Positions 1 through 10,138 of a stretch of 64,000 bases of DNA are shown here, in pieces (positions within the stretch are counted from its first letter, which is position 1; each line of letters starts with the position of its first letter). The notes below the pieces were generated by a model, which made no database searches, was not told the origin of the DNA, and was given only the letters and a program-made list of their open reading frames with translations. Source of the stretch: Dendrobium chrysotoxum (taxonomy: Eukaryota; Streptophyta; Magnoliopsida; Asparagales; Orchidaceae); the NCBI GenBank assembly GCA_019925795.1, contig CM034314.1, forward strand, positions 81,588,780-81,652,779, written 5' to 3'. The position numbers were made by a program, and so were the translations under genes.

Positions 1-476
1 TCTACCATTCATCACTACTTGTAGGCAAAGTAGAGTCTGCAAGTCTCTTATAGTCCACAAATTACAGATATTTCCCTTGCATTTAACTTGCATCTTATTG
101 CTTTTAGAGATCAAGATTTCATCTCTAATGACATGCCATCCTTCAATGGTTCAACTTGTATGTTTAATTGCATGAAATTGTTCAAACTATGTTCTTTATG
201 ATTCGATCTGTGATTTCAATCTGTTATCATTTTGATTTGAGCTCAAACTTGGTCCTTGCTCAATAACATTTGGTCCCATTTATCTTGAGTTCAATTTTTG
301 TTCAAGTCATGTTTATGTTCATTTGATGTTCAAATTAGTGTTCAAAACAAGCTCAATTATACAAGTCCTTTGTTGTCATTTTGAGTTCAAGTCCTTGTCT
401 TTTAGACAAAATCTCGGCAGCCTCCCGGCGTCTCCCCCGTTTAGGGGAAAACTACAGGAGTCTGGGCCTTCCCACC

Positions 477-810
477 ACGCGCAATAAAGCGCGTGCATGG
501 TAGGTGTCCTTAGACACCTCGGCCGTGATCTTCATTCCCACCACGCGCAATAAAGCGCGTGCATGGGGTCTTCGGCGGTACCTGTTTCAAAAGAAGACAG
601 TTCGCTTTCCCCTCGCTCGAGGGTACTTATAGATAACCCCGTTTCGTCGTAGGTACCGCACCGGGGTCCCATCCTACCACGCGCAATAAAGCGCGTGTAT
701 AGGTGGTTTTCCGGTCCGCTACCAACGACAAAATGAGGCTTAAGGTGATTACCCACTTCGTCGTAAGCGCCGCACCGGGGTCCCAACCCACCACGCGCAA
801 TAAAGCGCGT
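477..810. repeat. Four hairpin repeats with AATAAA in the loop
   Basis: The 18-base motif ACGCGC-AATAAA-GCGCGT occurs at 477-494, 543-560, 679-696 and 793-810. Each copy has perfect 6-base complementary arms around AATAAA and is set in a longer conserved context that begins C(C/T)ACC and continues G(C/T)AT after the hairpin. The same four copies lie in the other LTR at 23029-23046, 23095-23112, 23231-23248 and 23345-23362. AATAAA is the plant poly(A) signal core, and here it reads on the plus strand, antisense to gag-pol. Confidence 0.85.
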
Positions 811-1740
811 GCATAGGTGTTTTTCCGGTGCGCTGCCAACGACGAAAATGAGTTCTCGGAGTTTTGAGTTTGGAGAGATTATACCTTCGATGGCGGCGAC
901 GGTGACGGGGTGGTAAGGGAAAGTAACTTAACTACACAGTTAGTGAAAGTAACTTTTTTTTTTTTTTTAACTATAGTGTAAATAGTTAAAGAAATAAATT
1001 TAGCTAACCAAAATATTAATAGTCAGTAAAAGTAATTTAATTAACTATAGTATAAATAGTTAATAAAATTAATCACATTAACTATAGTATGAATAGTTAA
1101 CAAAATTAATTAAATTAACTAAAGAACTAATAGTTAATAAAATCAACTTAACTAACAATAATACTAATAGCTAGTAAAAATAATTCAATTAACTATAGCA
1201 TAAATAGTTAACGGAATTTTGACTTTATCTCTTTTTTTTTCTTTTTTTTTATATATGTATTTATATACATAGACACATACATAATATAATATGAGCAATC
1301 ATTTAATAAATCTAATACTCTAGTCAATAATACTACATGCATAAAGTAGAATAAAGTAAAAAAAAAAAGAAATGCAGAATGGGAGCTCACGGTTTGCTCT
1401 GCTCCTCTTCCCCTTTTTTTTATACTCTTTCCTGCCTCTTCTCGGTTTTATGCATACATGTGCACACATGATAATAGCCCATGACATTATTTAATACTAA
1501 CCAATTAAGTGAAATGATGATAATATTTAGCGTAAGTAAATAATCGGATGCAAAACACGATAATGATTTTAATATACAACGGCATCCACACTAATTTATA
1601 AAAAAAAAAAACTAGCAGGAGTAAGGACCAAATAAGATTTTTTTTTTTTTAAAAGTATTCATGTGAGTGCATTGAGGAAGAAAAGTAAAAGGAATTAAAT
1701 AAATGCTGTAGGAAATAAAGCCCATTGAAGTGGAAGATTT

Positions 1741-1950
1741 CACGTGACTCTAAAGTTTTGTCTTCTTGCTATTGGTTGCAAGTAGCGTGGAGGATGTAAA
1801 GAGCCTGGCTATCGTCCTTAAATACAGAAAAAAAAAAGGAATGGAGACCACAACGTGGATAGCTTGCGATTCTGAGAGAGAGGTGAGGACGAAACTTCTA
1901 CAATTTGAGGCTACAGGCGTGGAACAGAGGTGGCTCACGTTAGACTCCAG
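1741..1950 (+). promoter_or_regulatory. Candidate antisense promoter and 5' leader exon in the LTR
   Basis: On the plus strand this stretch has a G-box (CACGTG) near 1742, an ATTGG (inverted CCAAT) near 1771, a TATA-like TTAAATAC near 1819, and a strong splice donor CAG|GTAAGG with the junction at 1950/1951. The next strong acceptor on this strand that precedes a long reading frame is GTGCAG ending at 4704, four bases before the PMD start codon. I infer that the antisense PMD gene is transcribed from the LTR, with a non-coding first exon ending at 1950. A short upstream frame starting at 1841 is out of frame with PMD. Confidence 0.4.
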
Positions 1951-2646
1951 GTAAGGTGAAGACGGCTCTGTCGTGGGTAGGAGAGTTGTTGGAGGTGACT
2001 ATTGCTTTGCCGAGTGCAGACACAAACAAAGGATTGCAGCGGAGACGAGAGGGCTTCGGACAAAGCGGCCTTGTTTGGAGTTGGCTGGAGGAAAGCTTGC
2101 GAGTAGAGAACAAACGGACAGAGCCTATTCGCCTGAAGTTTGCTTGAGTGGGATCGAAGGAGATCTGCGAGAGTTCTTTTGGCTTGGTGTGTGTGGAGTT
2201 TAGAGGCTTGCAGAGAAAATAATCAAAAAAATTTCTTCACCTGGCACCTTGCTTTTAACGACAGAACTTTGCACTAGATCGAGGCGAATAAGCCTCAGCC
2301 TGTTCCGACGTCGTCGCTCAATCAGGACTTTTCTTTCAGCGGGATTTAAGGCAGAAAATCCGGGAGCTTGGACAACATTTCTTCAGAACGAGGTTTGAGT
2401 TAATGCGATATGAAATCTTCTCGTTTGACTTACTAATTCGGTTAAAATGATTTACAATGTTAATAATAGCATGCCATATTTAGTATTCGTATTAATTGAG
2501 GATGGCAGTGATGCATTGGTCATTGAAACTGTTTTGATTTGCGTGCTTTATTTTAAATTTCATGTATATTTTACCTCGCAACGCGTGTCAAATTCACCAA
2601 ATATCAAAATTAGACAAACTGATGGTCGATTTAGGATATTTCTGAT

Positions 2647-4115
2647 ATTCCGGTCGAAACGACGTGATCCCTTTCGCAATCGGACGTCATTTGGTCGGCG
2701 CCGAGGGCTAAACTCCTTAGCACGCGCATGATTACCGTTTGATTTTGTATTTTGCCTCGAAATTCATGCCGACCTTTTTGTATGTCATTTAATTCAATCA
2801 AATTAAAGGTCATTCTTAAGTATTTGGGATATTCCGGACGCAGTGGCGAAGTCCGTTCGTCGATCGGAGATCATTAGGTCGACGACGAGGCTAATTTTTC
2901 TTGAATTGCGCACTGCCGTATTTGAATCAACTCGATCGTGCCGCCAATCTGAATGCTTCAAATTGGATAAACAAAATGTAGTTTTTAAAGGTTGAAAGCA
3001 TTCCGGATGTGATGGCGAAGTCCGTTCGTCGATCGGAGATCGTTTGGTCGACGACGAGGCCAATTTTTCTTGAAATGCGTGTTATCTTATCGCATTAGGA
3101 TTGCTTTGATTTGCGTGCCGCCACCCCGATTGATCCAAATTAATTAAATAAAATGTAGATCTTTGATGTTGACGACGTTCCGGATGCAACCAAACAATCC
3201 GTTTGTCGATCGGAGATCGTTTGGTCGACGACGAGGCTAAATTTCCTTGAAATGCGTGTTATCTTATCGCATTAGGATTGCTTTGATTTGCGTGCCGCCA
3301 CCCCGATTGATCCAAATTAATTAAATAAAATATAGATCTTTGATGTTGACGACGTTCCGGATGCAACCACACAATCCGTTTGTCGATCGGAGATCGTTTG
3401 GTCGACGACGAGGCTAAATTTCCTTGAAATGCGTGTTATCTTATCGCATTAGGATTGCTTTGATTTGCGTGCCGCCACCCCGATTGATCCAAATTAATTA
3501 AATAAAATGTAGATCTTTGATGTTGACGACGTTCCGGATGCAACCACACAATCCGTTTGTCGATCGGAGATCGTTTGGTCGACGACGAGGCTAAATTTCC
3601 TTGAAATGCGTGTTATCTTATCGCATTAGGATTGCTTTGATTTGCGTGCCGCCACCCCGATTGATCCAAATTAATTAAATAAAATGTAGATCTTTGATGT
3701 TGACGACGTTCCGGATGCAACCACACAATCCGTTTGTCGATCGGAGATCGTTTGGTCGACGACGAGGCTAAATTTCCTTGAAATGCGTGTTATCTTATCG
3801 CATTAGGATTGCTTTGATTTGCGTGCCGCCACCCCGATTGATCCAAATTAATTAAATAAAATATAGATCTTTGATGTTGACGACGTTCCGGATGCAACCA
3901 CACAATCCGTTCATCGATCGGAGATCATTTGGTCGACGACGAGGCTAAATTTCCTTGAAATGCGCGTTATCTTATCGCATTAGGATTGCTTTGATTTGCG
4001 TGCCGCCACCCCGATTGATCCAAATTAATTAAATAAAATGTAGATCTTTGATGTTGACGACGTTCCGGATGCAAAGATGTAATCCGTTCATCAATCTGAC
4101 GTCATTTGATTGGCC
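2647..4115. repeat. 177-bp tandem array inside the LTR
   Basis: Units begin at (g/a)ttccgg at 2647, 2831, 3000, 3177, 3354, 3531, 3708, 3885 and 4062. The last five complete units are exactly 177 bp and nearly identical. The upstream ones (184, 169 and 177 bp) are diverged, and the one starting at 4062 is partial. Each unit contains GTCGATCGGAGATCG followed by TTTGGTCGACGACGAGG. The array is reproduced in the other LTR at 25197-26665. Confidence 0.9.
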
Positions 4116-4149
4116 TCGCGCTGCTTAGCTCGTTATTTTCGTCGCAAAT

Positions 4150-4450
4150 AGATTACTTTCTTGAACCATCCTCCAATGCCTTTCATTCAGGTTGTCCTTT
4201 AGAATGCCACCAATGATTTTAGCTGCCAATGGAGATCCTAAAAGCCTTCTTAACTATTTTTCCAACAATCATCAAAGTTGATGGAAACACAAACCCATAT
4301 TTTAAGATCAAATTCCTCTGTCATTTCATCTTCATAGTCATGTAGCAAGAGAGCTGTCTTTCCCATACCATCATGCCCCACTATAGATAAAAGAGAAATG
4401 TTTATGTGCAAATCAATCCCATCAATAAGAACTTGAAGTCCCTCATTTGA
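4150..4450 (-). pseudogene. Captured NB-ARC (NLR resistance gene) fragment in the LTR
   Basis: The minus strand reads a P-loop (SIVGHDGMGKTALL) and then the RNBS-A motif (FDLKIWVCVS), hallmarks of plant NLR immune receptors. After a stop and a frame change it continues with the GLPL-type motif GSPLAAK and the usual following helix (HWRMVQ). The kinase-2 and RNBS-B/C regions that normally separate RNBS-A from GLPL are missing, so this is an internally deleted fragment, not a gene. It lies close to the 5' edge of the LTR in element orientation and is duplicated in the other LTR at about 26700-27000. Confidence 0.8.
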
Positions 4451-4561
4451 TTGATTTTTTTTTTTTTAACCACTGCATAGTAAAATCAAGGTGCGCTCCC
4501 CCTTCGAGCTAAATCGTCTTTATCAAATTTGTGATTTTTGGGGTTGTTATAGGGGTCAACA

Positions 4562-4577
4562 AATGCCCCCCAACAAA
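4562..4577 (-). promoter_or_regulatory. Polypurine tract (plus-strand primer) of the giant element
   Basis: On the minus strand the sequence just before the 3' LTR is TTTGTTGGGGGGCATT, followed directly by the LTR start TGTTGACC. A purine-rich run abutting the 3' LTR is the expected second-strand priming site, and it fixes both the element orientation and the LTR edge at 4561. Confidence 0.8.
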
Positions 4578-4707
4578 TGTGGTACGCGCCTGGAGCGTAT
4601 CACGTTTGTTGTAAGTCAGTTGACGACTTTTAGTAGATTTTTTTTTGAACATACATGATTATCACAATTGCTTTTTGTCATATTTTCATTTTCTCCTCGT
4701 GCAGGAG

Positions 4708-7700
4708 ATGTTTAGTTGGCGGAGACCCGGCGACCTGCCTCCAGGCGAGCCCAGTGAGGATGCCATTTGGGAGGCCATTGACCGACGTGACCCTCAGGGT
4801 GATGTTGACATACGAGACCGGCTAGAGCAGCACCAGGACATGTTACAGGGGCGCGACATTTTCCACACCTTTTTTGCCCGTTTCCCGTTACTTCCAGAGC
4901 TTTCTGAGGATGTTGTTGAGTTTGAGGACCCTGACAGATGGGTCACTAGTCTTAGACTACAGTACGGAGAGTACCACCCGTTAGAGAGTTCCTTGGTACA
5001 GGTTGGTTGGGGTACTTGCGACGTTCTAGTGCCAGCAGCAGATACGCTTGAGCCCGTTGGGCAGTCGAGTCTACTCAGCCACCGTCAGCTGCAGTCACCG
5101 TCTTTAGAGTGGCCTCGAGATTCTACAGTTGGACAGATTCAGAGCCCGGTCAGAGGGTATGTTCATTGGGCCCGCTACATACTTCAGGCACATAGGGAGA
5201 CTCTTCGGGCAGCAGGGATCTACGAGGCAGTGTACGCCTCCCTGTTTGACTACGGACGCCTCCCCGCTTCTTGGGCCCGTGGTTTGGTTGAGTTCTGGGA
5301 TGCTGGACGAGGTACATGCTGGATCGGGGCAGAGGAGCTCACGATCACCCTTTCAGACTTACAGACGGTCTCCGGGCTGCCAGTTTTTGGACACAGTTTT
5401 GAGGAGTGTGTGCCTCCGGACGGGCAGCTTTTTTACCGAGTACCTTCAGTAGATGGTGGCAGGAGAGGGAGACTGCTACTGCCAGAGGTTTACCCCACCA
5501 CCTTAGAGCACTATCGACGGACCTTCAGAGCTTCAGGCTTGTCGGGGCGTTTCAGGACTTCGATGCCCGCGGATGTTTGGGTTCGCAGCTTTCTCCAGGA
5601 GAGGTACCTTTCTACCGTTCGAGTTTCACTGTACGACCCGTTTGGAGTTGGTTTGCAGCGTAGTACTTCGTTGTCAGAGGAGACTGCCGAGCCTTCTTCT
5701 TCAGCTGGTTACACTTCCCCAGGTTTGGCAGGGATCGACGAGGGTCTGCTTTTGACGGGTTTCTTAGCACTCTGGCTCAGTACCTTCGTACTTCCACTCC
5801 GGGCAGACTCTTTGAGGTACAGTGTTTTGTTGGCAGCCAGTCAGTTGGCACAGGGACAGAGACTCGCCCTAGCTCCTGCCGTTCTTGCTAGAGTGTATAG
5901 GGTTCTACGGACAGTTTCGGAGGCCAGCTCTTTAGAGATACAGGATTCAGTTCTACCGTGGCAGTACTTGCTCGCTTGGGTTCACTTACATGTCCAGGGA
6001 GCCTTTTCCTGTTTAGAGACTCCAGCCTACTTCCTACAGAGAGGATTTCCCACAGTGCTACAGCTCTTCCAGGCGTCTTCTGCCTTCGAGTCGGAGAGGA
6101 TCCGTCTGTTTTTCTTTGCCCCGCAGCTAGTCTCAGATAGGTTCTCCCTGGTCCACCAGCCAGACACTGTTAGTTTGCCACCCCACCTGAGGGGTACAGT
6201 TATAGTTGACGGGGTTGATCGCAGGGGTAGGCGTACGCTGCTGCTTCGTAGTCAGAGTTTGGCGGTTGCTGAGTACTTTATCAGCATGCGGCCAGGATGG
6301 TTGTGTCACCGTCAGGGTGGTTTTGTTACGTTGGAGGGCTACCAGCCCAACAGGGTGGCCAGGCAGTTCGGTTTCTCACAGGCCACAGCCTACGATGGAC
6401 GGATACCACTTCCAGGGATTACAGATGCACAACGCATGGGGGCTGTTCCATCAGAGAGTCGTTTTTATGTTGCTGCTCTGACTTGGTCACACTTACTGAG
6501 GCTGGGGACAGGTTCCAGCTTTCTTTTGACTCAGCCGTCTGCTAGTACGGGGGTTAGTTACACCAGACTATCTTGGGTGCGGCTGTCTTTTGGAGCCGCT
6601 TTAGAGCATGGTGCGAGGAGGTACGAGCCCCGGGTACGAGAGCTTGGGTTGCCGAGGGGACAGAGGTCCCGTCGGGTTCTTCCAGAGACTGCAGGCGGCA
6701 GAGGTACTTCCCTACCCCCTCTCCTCTCTCCTTCTTGTCAGTTTTGATATATATTTGGTAATTTGATATATATTATTTGGTGCAGGCACACGTGTTGAGG
6801 CCCATACTGCTGCTGGGGCCGTTGTTCCTTCCCCTTCCAGAGTTCCGGATGTGGCACCTGCGCCACACCACACTGAGGTTTCCCAGCCCTCTCGCCGGCG
6901 GTCCAGCTCTCAGCGTGTCACACCTTCTAGACGGTCCGTGGATGCTCGTCTTTCTCCCAGGGACCTCGGGGAGAGCACACAGGAGCCGAGGAGGTCAGAC
7001 TTCACTGGGTACGGTACACCAGGACCCTCCGACGACTTCTCTTTTCCGGTGGACCCCTACGGGTCATTTTGTCCAGGCGAGTCTTCGGGGACCGGCGCTG
7101 CTTTACTTACAGAGCTGTTCGGGGGGACGTCGTACACGCAGCCGCCGTCAGACCTTGTTCAGTCGGAGTTCTTCTTCCCTGTGGGCTACTCAGCTGACTT
7201 CGCAGGCCCCTCCTCTGTCCCAGCCAGTCACGCAGCCGACTCAGCGGGCCCTTCCGCAGGTACGCGTTAATTGTAAGTTAATTTATTTTCAATGCATTAT
7301 TATGATATATGTGATTAAATTAATTGTTTATAATCTTTTGTGCAGTGGCTGAGGGAGTCGACTACACGTCAGAGATTTCTTGCTACGTTCCCCGATCTCC
7401 AGACTCCACGACTACTGAGAGGTGCAGCCACCTAGTGGAGGTTCTGAGGAGCTTAGTTCTCAGCGTCGACCCGAGCACTCCAGAGTCTTGGGTCAGTTTT
7501 ACCTCTTCTTCTGACCGGCTCCTAGGCCTGCTTGCCGAGTTTGGGATGGACACCACCGAGTTACGTTTTTGGGAGGCGGTGTGTCGTGAGGCAGAGTTCT
7601 GCATCCAGCAGTTGAGGTCACTTTCTGTTACCCGGGCCAGCGCTACACTTCTGCAGTTAGAGGAGATAGTTGCTAGCCGCAGGGCACTGGCTGACGACGC

Positions 7701-8044
7701 CCATGACAGAGTAGATAGTAGTGCAGAGGCTCTGAGGAGACACCGCCAGAGTTCTTCTGGCATGACTCGGGAGATGGACGGACTGACGACGCGCATGCAG
7801 GCTCTTTGGGGGGGACATCAGACAGATGTTGTCCAGGACGCGTCACCTACAGGAGGGGCATTACAGACGGGACCGCCTTACTAGGAGAGAGGAGCAGCGA
7901 CACCGAGCCTTACAGCAGCAGATGATGGAGGCTGACTCTTCACTAGCACTGGCCGTGGAGCAGTTCCAGAGAGCTCAGTCAGAGTTTCAGACCTTGGCCG
8001 AGGTTACCGGACAGCTAGAGAGCTTACAGGCCCGCCTCTACTGA
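4708..8044 (+). CDS. Plant mobile domain (PMD) protein, antisense extra gene, frameshifted
   Basis: Exons are 4708-6703, 6786-7259 and 7346-8044. Removing the two introns keeps the frame across both joins. One extra G in a run of seven (7808-7814) then shifts exon 3, so the uncorrected frame stops at 7884. Skipping one base restores a product of about 1055 residues ending at 8044. Residues about 110-560 resemble the plant mobile domain (MAIN/MAIL type, also found in transposons): WARGLVEFWDAGRG, then ELTITLSDLQTVSGLPVFG, and near the end NRVARQFGFSQ. A Ser/Pro-rich linker and an Arg/Glu/Gln-rich probable coiled coil follow. I chose the start at 4708 because a splice acceptor ends at 4704; the ATG at 4645 is the alternative. 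The gene is opposite in strand to gag-pol and converges on it. Extra PMD-related genes are known in Tat-lineage elements; the molecular role is unknown. Confidence 0.8.
6704..6785 (+). other. PMD gene intron, 82 bp
   Basis: Donor GAG|GTACTT at 6703/6704, T-rich body, acceptor TGCAG ending at 6785. Splicing moves the reading frame by one and joins two long open frames as ...GGRGTRVEAH..., which strongly supports it. Confidence 0.85.
7260..7345 (+). other. PMD gene intron, 86 bp
   Basis: Donor CGCAG|GTACGC at 7259/7260, AT-rich body, acceptor TTGTGCAG ending at 7345. Removal joins the second and third open frames with a split valine codon. Confidence 0.85.
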
Positions 8045-8271
8045 TGTGTCTTTGTCCCTTTCTTTTTTAGTTTGTACACCTGTAGCGTCTGGAGTCTCAC
8101 TGTTCTTGTACCTCATGTTGATTATATATATAAACGGAGAGTTTTTTTTTTGTTGCTTCTCGAGCTAGTTTCTGTGTCGTACTCTGGACTGTGTTTTAGA
8201 CTGTTTTGTGCTCTGTGTTGTACTCTGAGCTGTCTCGTACTCTGTTTCAGACTTGTTTTGGTGCCACAATG
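8045..8271. other. 3' flank of the PMD gene
   Basis: T-rich sequence with several TGTACTCT-like repeats (8150-8250). It probably includes the 3' untranslated region of the PMD transcript. I see no gene. Confidence 0.4.
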
Positions 8272-10004
8272 GATTTTAAATATTTATTTGGGAATTTTGG
8301 CACGTAGTGCAATGTAGACCCAAATAAATATTTAAAATGCCCCCTGTCTTTGAGGGCAGTTGTGAGCGTCACTTTGGCCACTAGCTGGGGCCAATGATCA
8401 TGGCTTCAAACTTTAGAAATTTTGGCTTTTTCCTGTCCTATGCTTTGTGCAACGGACTTGGTGGAAAGTTTACAGGTTTTGGATTTGACTGATGGTACCA
8501 AATGCAGGTAGTATCTTGATCCTTAACCAATCGAGGAGACTTCAATCCGAATCACTTTAGTTCATCAGATTAGATAAGCTATGATTTGATAGCTCTTTAT
8601 CCTCTATTTGCTGAAGTGAGAGTTCCTCTACTACGGCCGTTCTTGTGGCGTGTTGAGTAGACAGAATTGCCAGCGATCCGGCCATATTTGGGCGTGTTGG
8701 ATCCGACCTCTTACACTCATTCAGGCTTCAGACTTGAGCTATGGGCAATGTGCTTCCCAACGCTGAATCTACTGAAGTTGGTGGATTTAAAGTCATCCTT
8801 TACGGTTGCAGATTTGGAATCTACGGACATTCGGTGGTTGTTCGCGACTCATCCTTCCCATTGGGACTTTGATTTTCTGGTCAGTTAGGAGAGTTTTGTG
8901 GACTACGACTACTGAAACTTGTCGAGTCAAATCAGCCTTCGTTCTTCCTACAGTCCTTACTGACGGGTTGACGAAGTGGGAGTTCCGCTACTACGGCCTT
9001 TCTTCTGGCGTGTTGAGTAGACGGGGTTGCCAGCGATCCGGCCATATTTGGGCGTGTTGGATCCGGCGTTTTACACCCATCCGAACCTTAAGCTTCAGGT
9101 TGTTGGAAAACTTCAAGCTTTTTTACCTCAATTTGTTGGAGCATGTAGTTACAAAAGTCTCTTTCTTGACTTTCGAAATCTTGGTACCCTGGAGGAGAAT
9201 GACGTCCCAAATTTTTAGGAAAATCACCTGCGTTCGTGTGTTAATAATGGAATTCGCCGTATCCCTATTCAAAGGAACATAAGGCTTGATGATTTGAATA
9301 TTTATTTAGGGATCCCGGCGTGTAGCACGGTGTCGACCCAAATAAACACTTGAGTACCCCCCGTCTCGTAGGGAGGTTTTGAAATGGGATGAATTTGAAA
9401 ATTTTGAGCTCTCTCTCTTTTTTTTTATTTTTATTTAGGGATCTCGGCACGTAGCACGATGTCGACCCAAATGAGTATTCAGATGTCTTTTATCTCGTAG
9501 GGGTATCCTCAAGGTGGGAGAAGCTTAGACATTGAATATTTTAAATATTTATTCGGGTATTTCAACATGCAGCACGATATTGATCTGAATAAAAATATAT
9601 ATATATATATATATATATATACATTTTTTTTTTTTTTTTTTTTTTTTTGCGAACTTAATTGTTTAGGATTTTAAATATTTATTCGGGAATCTCGACACGC
9701 GGCGCGATGTCGACCCGGATAAATATTTAAAATGCCGCCTGTATAAATTATTATTATTATTATTATTTTTTTTTTTTTTTTTTTTTTTTTGGGCAAACTT
9801 AATTGTTTAAGATTTTAAATATTTATTCGGGGATCTCGGCATGCGGCGCGATGTCGACCCGGATAAATATTTAAAATGCCCCCTGCTTGGCAAGAAGATA
9901 AAAAAATTTTTACAAACTTAAAAGTTTGAGATTTTAAATATCTTATTCGGGGATCTCGGCACGCGGGACGATGTCGACCCGGATAAATATTTAAAATGCC
10001 GCCT

Positions 10005-10006
<2 letters not shown>
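8272..10006. repeat. Seven dispersed hairpin repeats in the element 3' region
   Basis: Units of about 70-80 bases lie near 8272, 9290, 9421, 9537, 9667, 9808 and 9927. The best one has perfect 19-base arms at 8274-8292 and 8319-8337 around a 26-base loop. Loops share a CG-rich core such as GGCACG...GATGTCGACCC. Four units end with AAAATGCC(C/G)CCTG; on the gag-pol strand this reads CAGG(G/C)GGCATTTT, which resembles the true PPT edge GGGGGGCATT. Long T runs and a (TA)n tract lie between units. Variable tandem repeats in the 3' untranslated region are known for Ogre/Tat elements. Confidence 0.8.
8612..9200. repeat. Imperfect 360-bp direct repeat
   Basis: About 115 bases at 8612-8730 recur at 8972-9090 with few changes, including GCCAGCGATCCGGCCATATT and a following TTGGATCCG. 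Sequence to the right of each copy is alignable but diverged. It lies between the two converging genes and appears non-coding. Confidence 0.75.
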
Positions 10007-10039
<33 letters not shown>

Positions 10040-10138
10040 GAAATGCATTCTTGTATTACAAGAGAATTTCAAAGATGAGTCATACAAATATCGATGAGTG
10101 CATTTGAAGTATAGAATACTCTAAACACCTCATTATCC

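Larger units (their letters stand above)
1..4561 (-). mobile_element. 3' LTR (partial) of giant Tat-lineage retrotransposon
   Basis: This stretch is repeated almost perfectly at 22553-27111. It is the 3' LTR of the minus-strand element, because the polypurine tract lies just to its right. On the minus strand it begins TGTTGACCCC at 4561. The other end lies left of position 1, since the matching LTR runs back to 19469, so about 3.1 kb of this copy is outside the window. I saw only three differences from the other copy: one T/C substitution (1897 versus 24447) and two single-base length changes in A runs (near 1602 and 1835). It contains hairpin repeats, a 177-bp tandem array and an NB-ARC fragment, listed separately. 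Confidence 0.9.
1951..4704 (+). other. Inferred first intron of the PMD gene
   Basis: The donor GTAAGG at 1951 and the pyrimidine-rich acceptor ending GTGCAG at 4704 would define a 2754-base intron in the 5' untranslated region. It would span the 177-bp array, the NB-ARC fragment and the LTR edge. It rests only on the quality of the splice sites and on the position of the acceptor next to the start codon. Confidence 0.35.

Noticed and set aside
2647..4115. CRISPR-like regular repeats
   Set aside because: Units are contiguous 177-bp monomers without unique spacers, in plant LTR sequence; this is a tandem satellite-like array.
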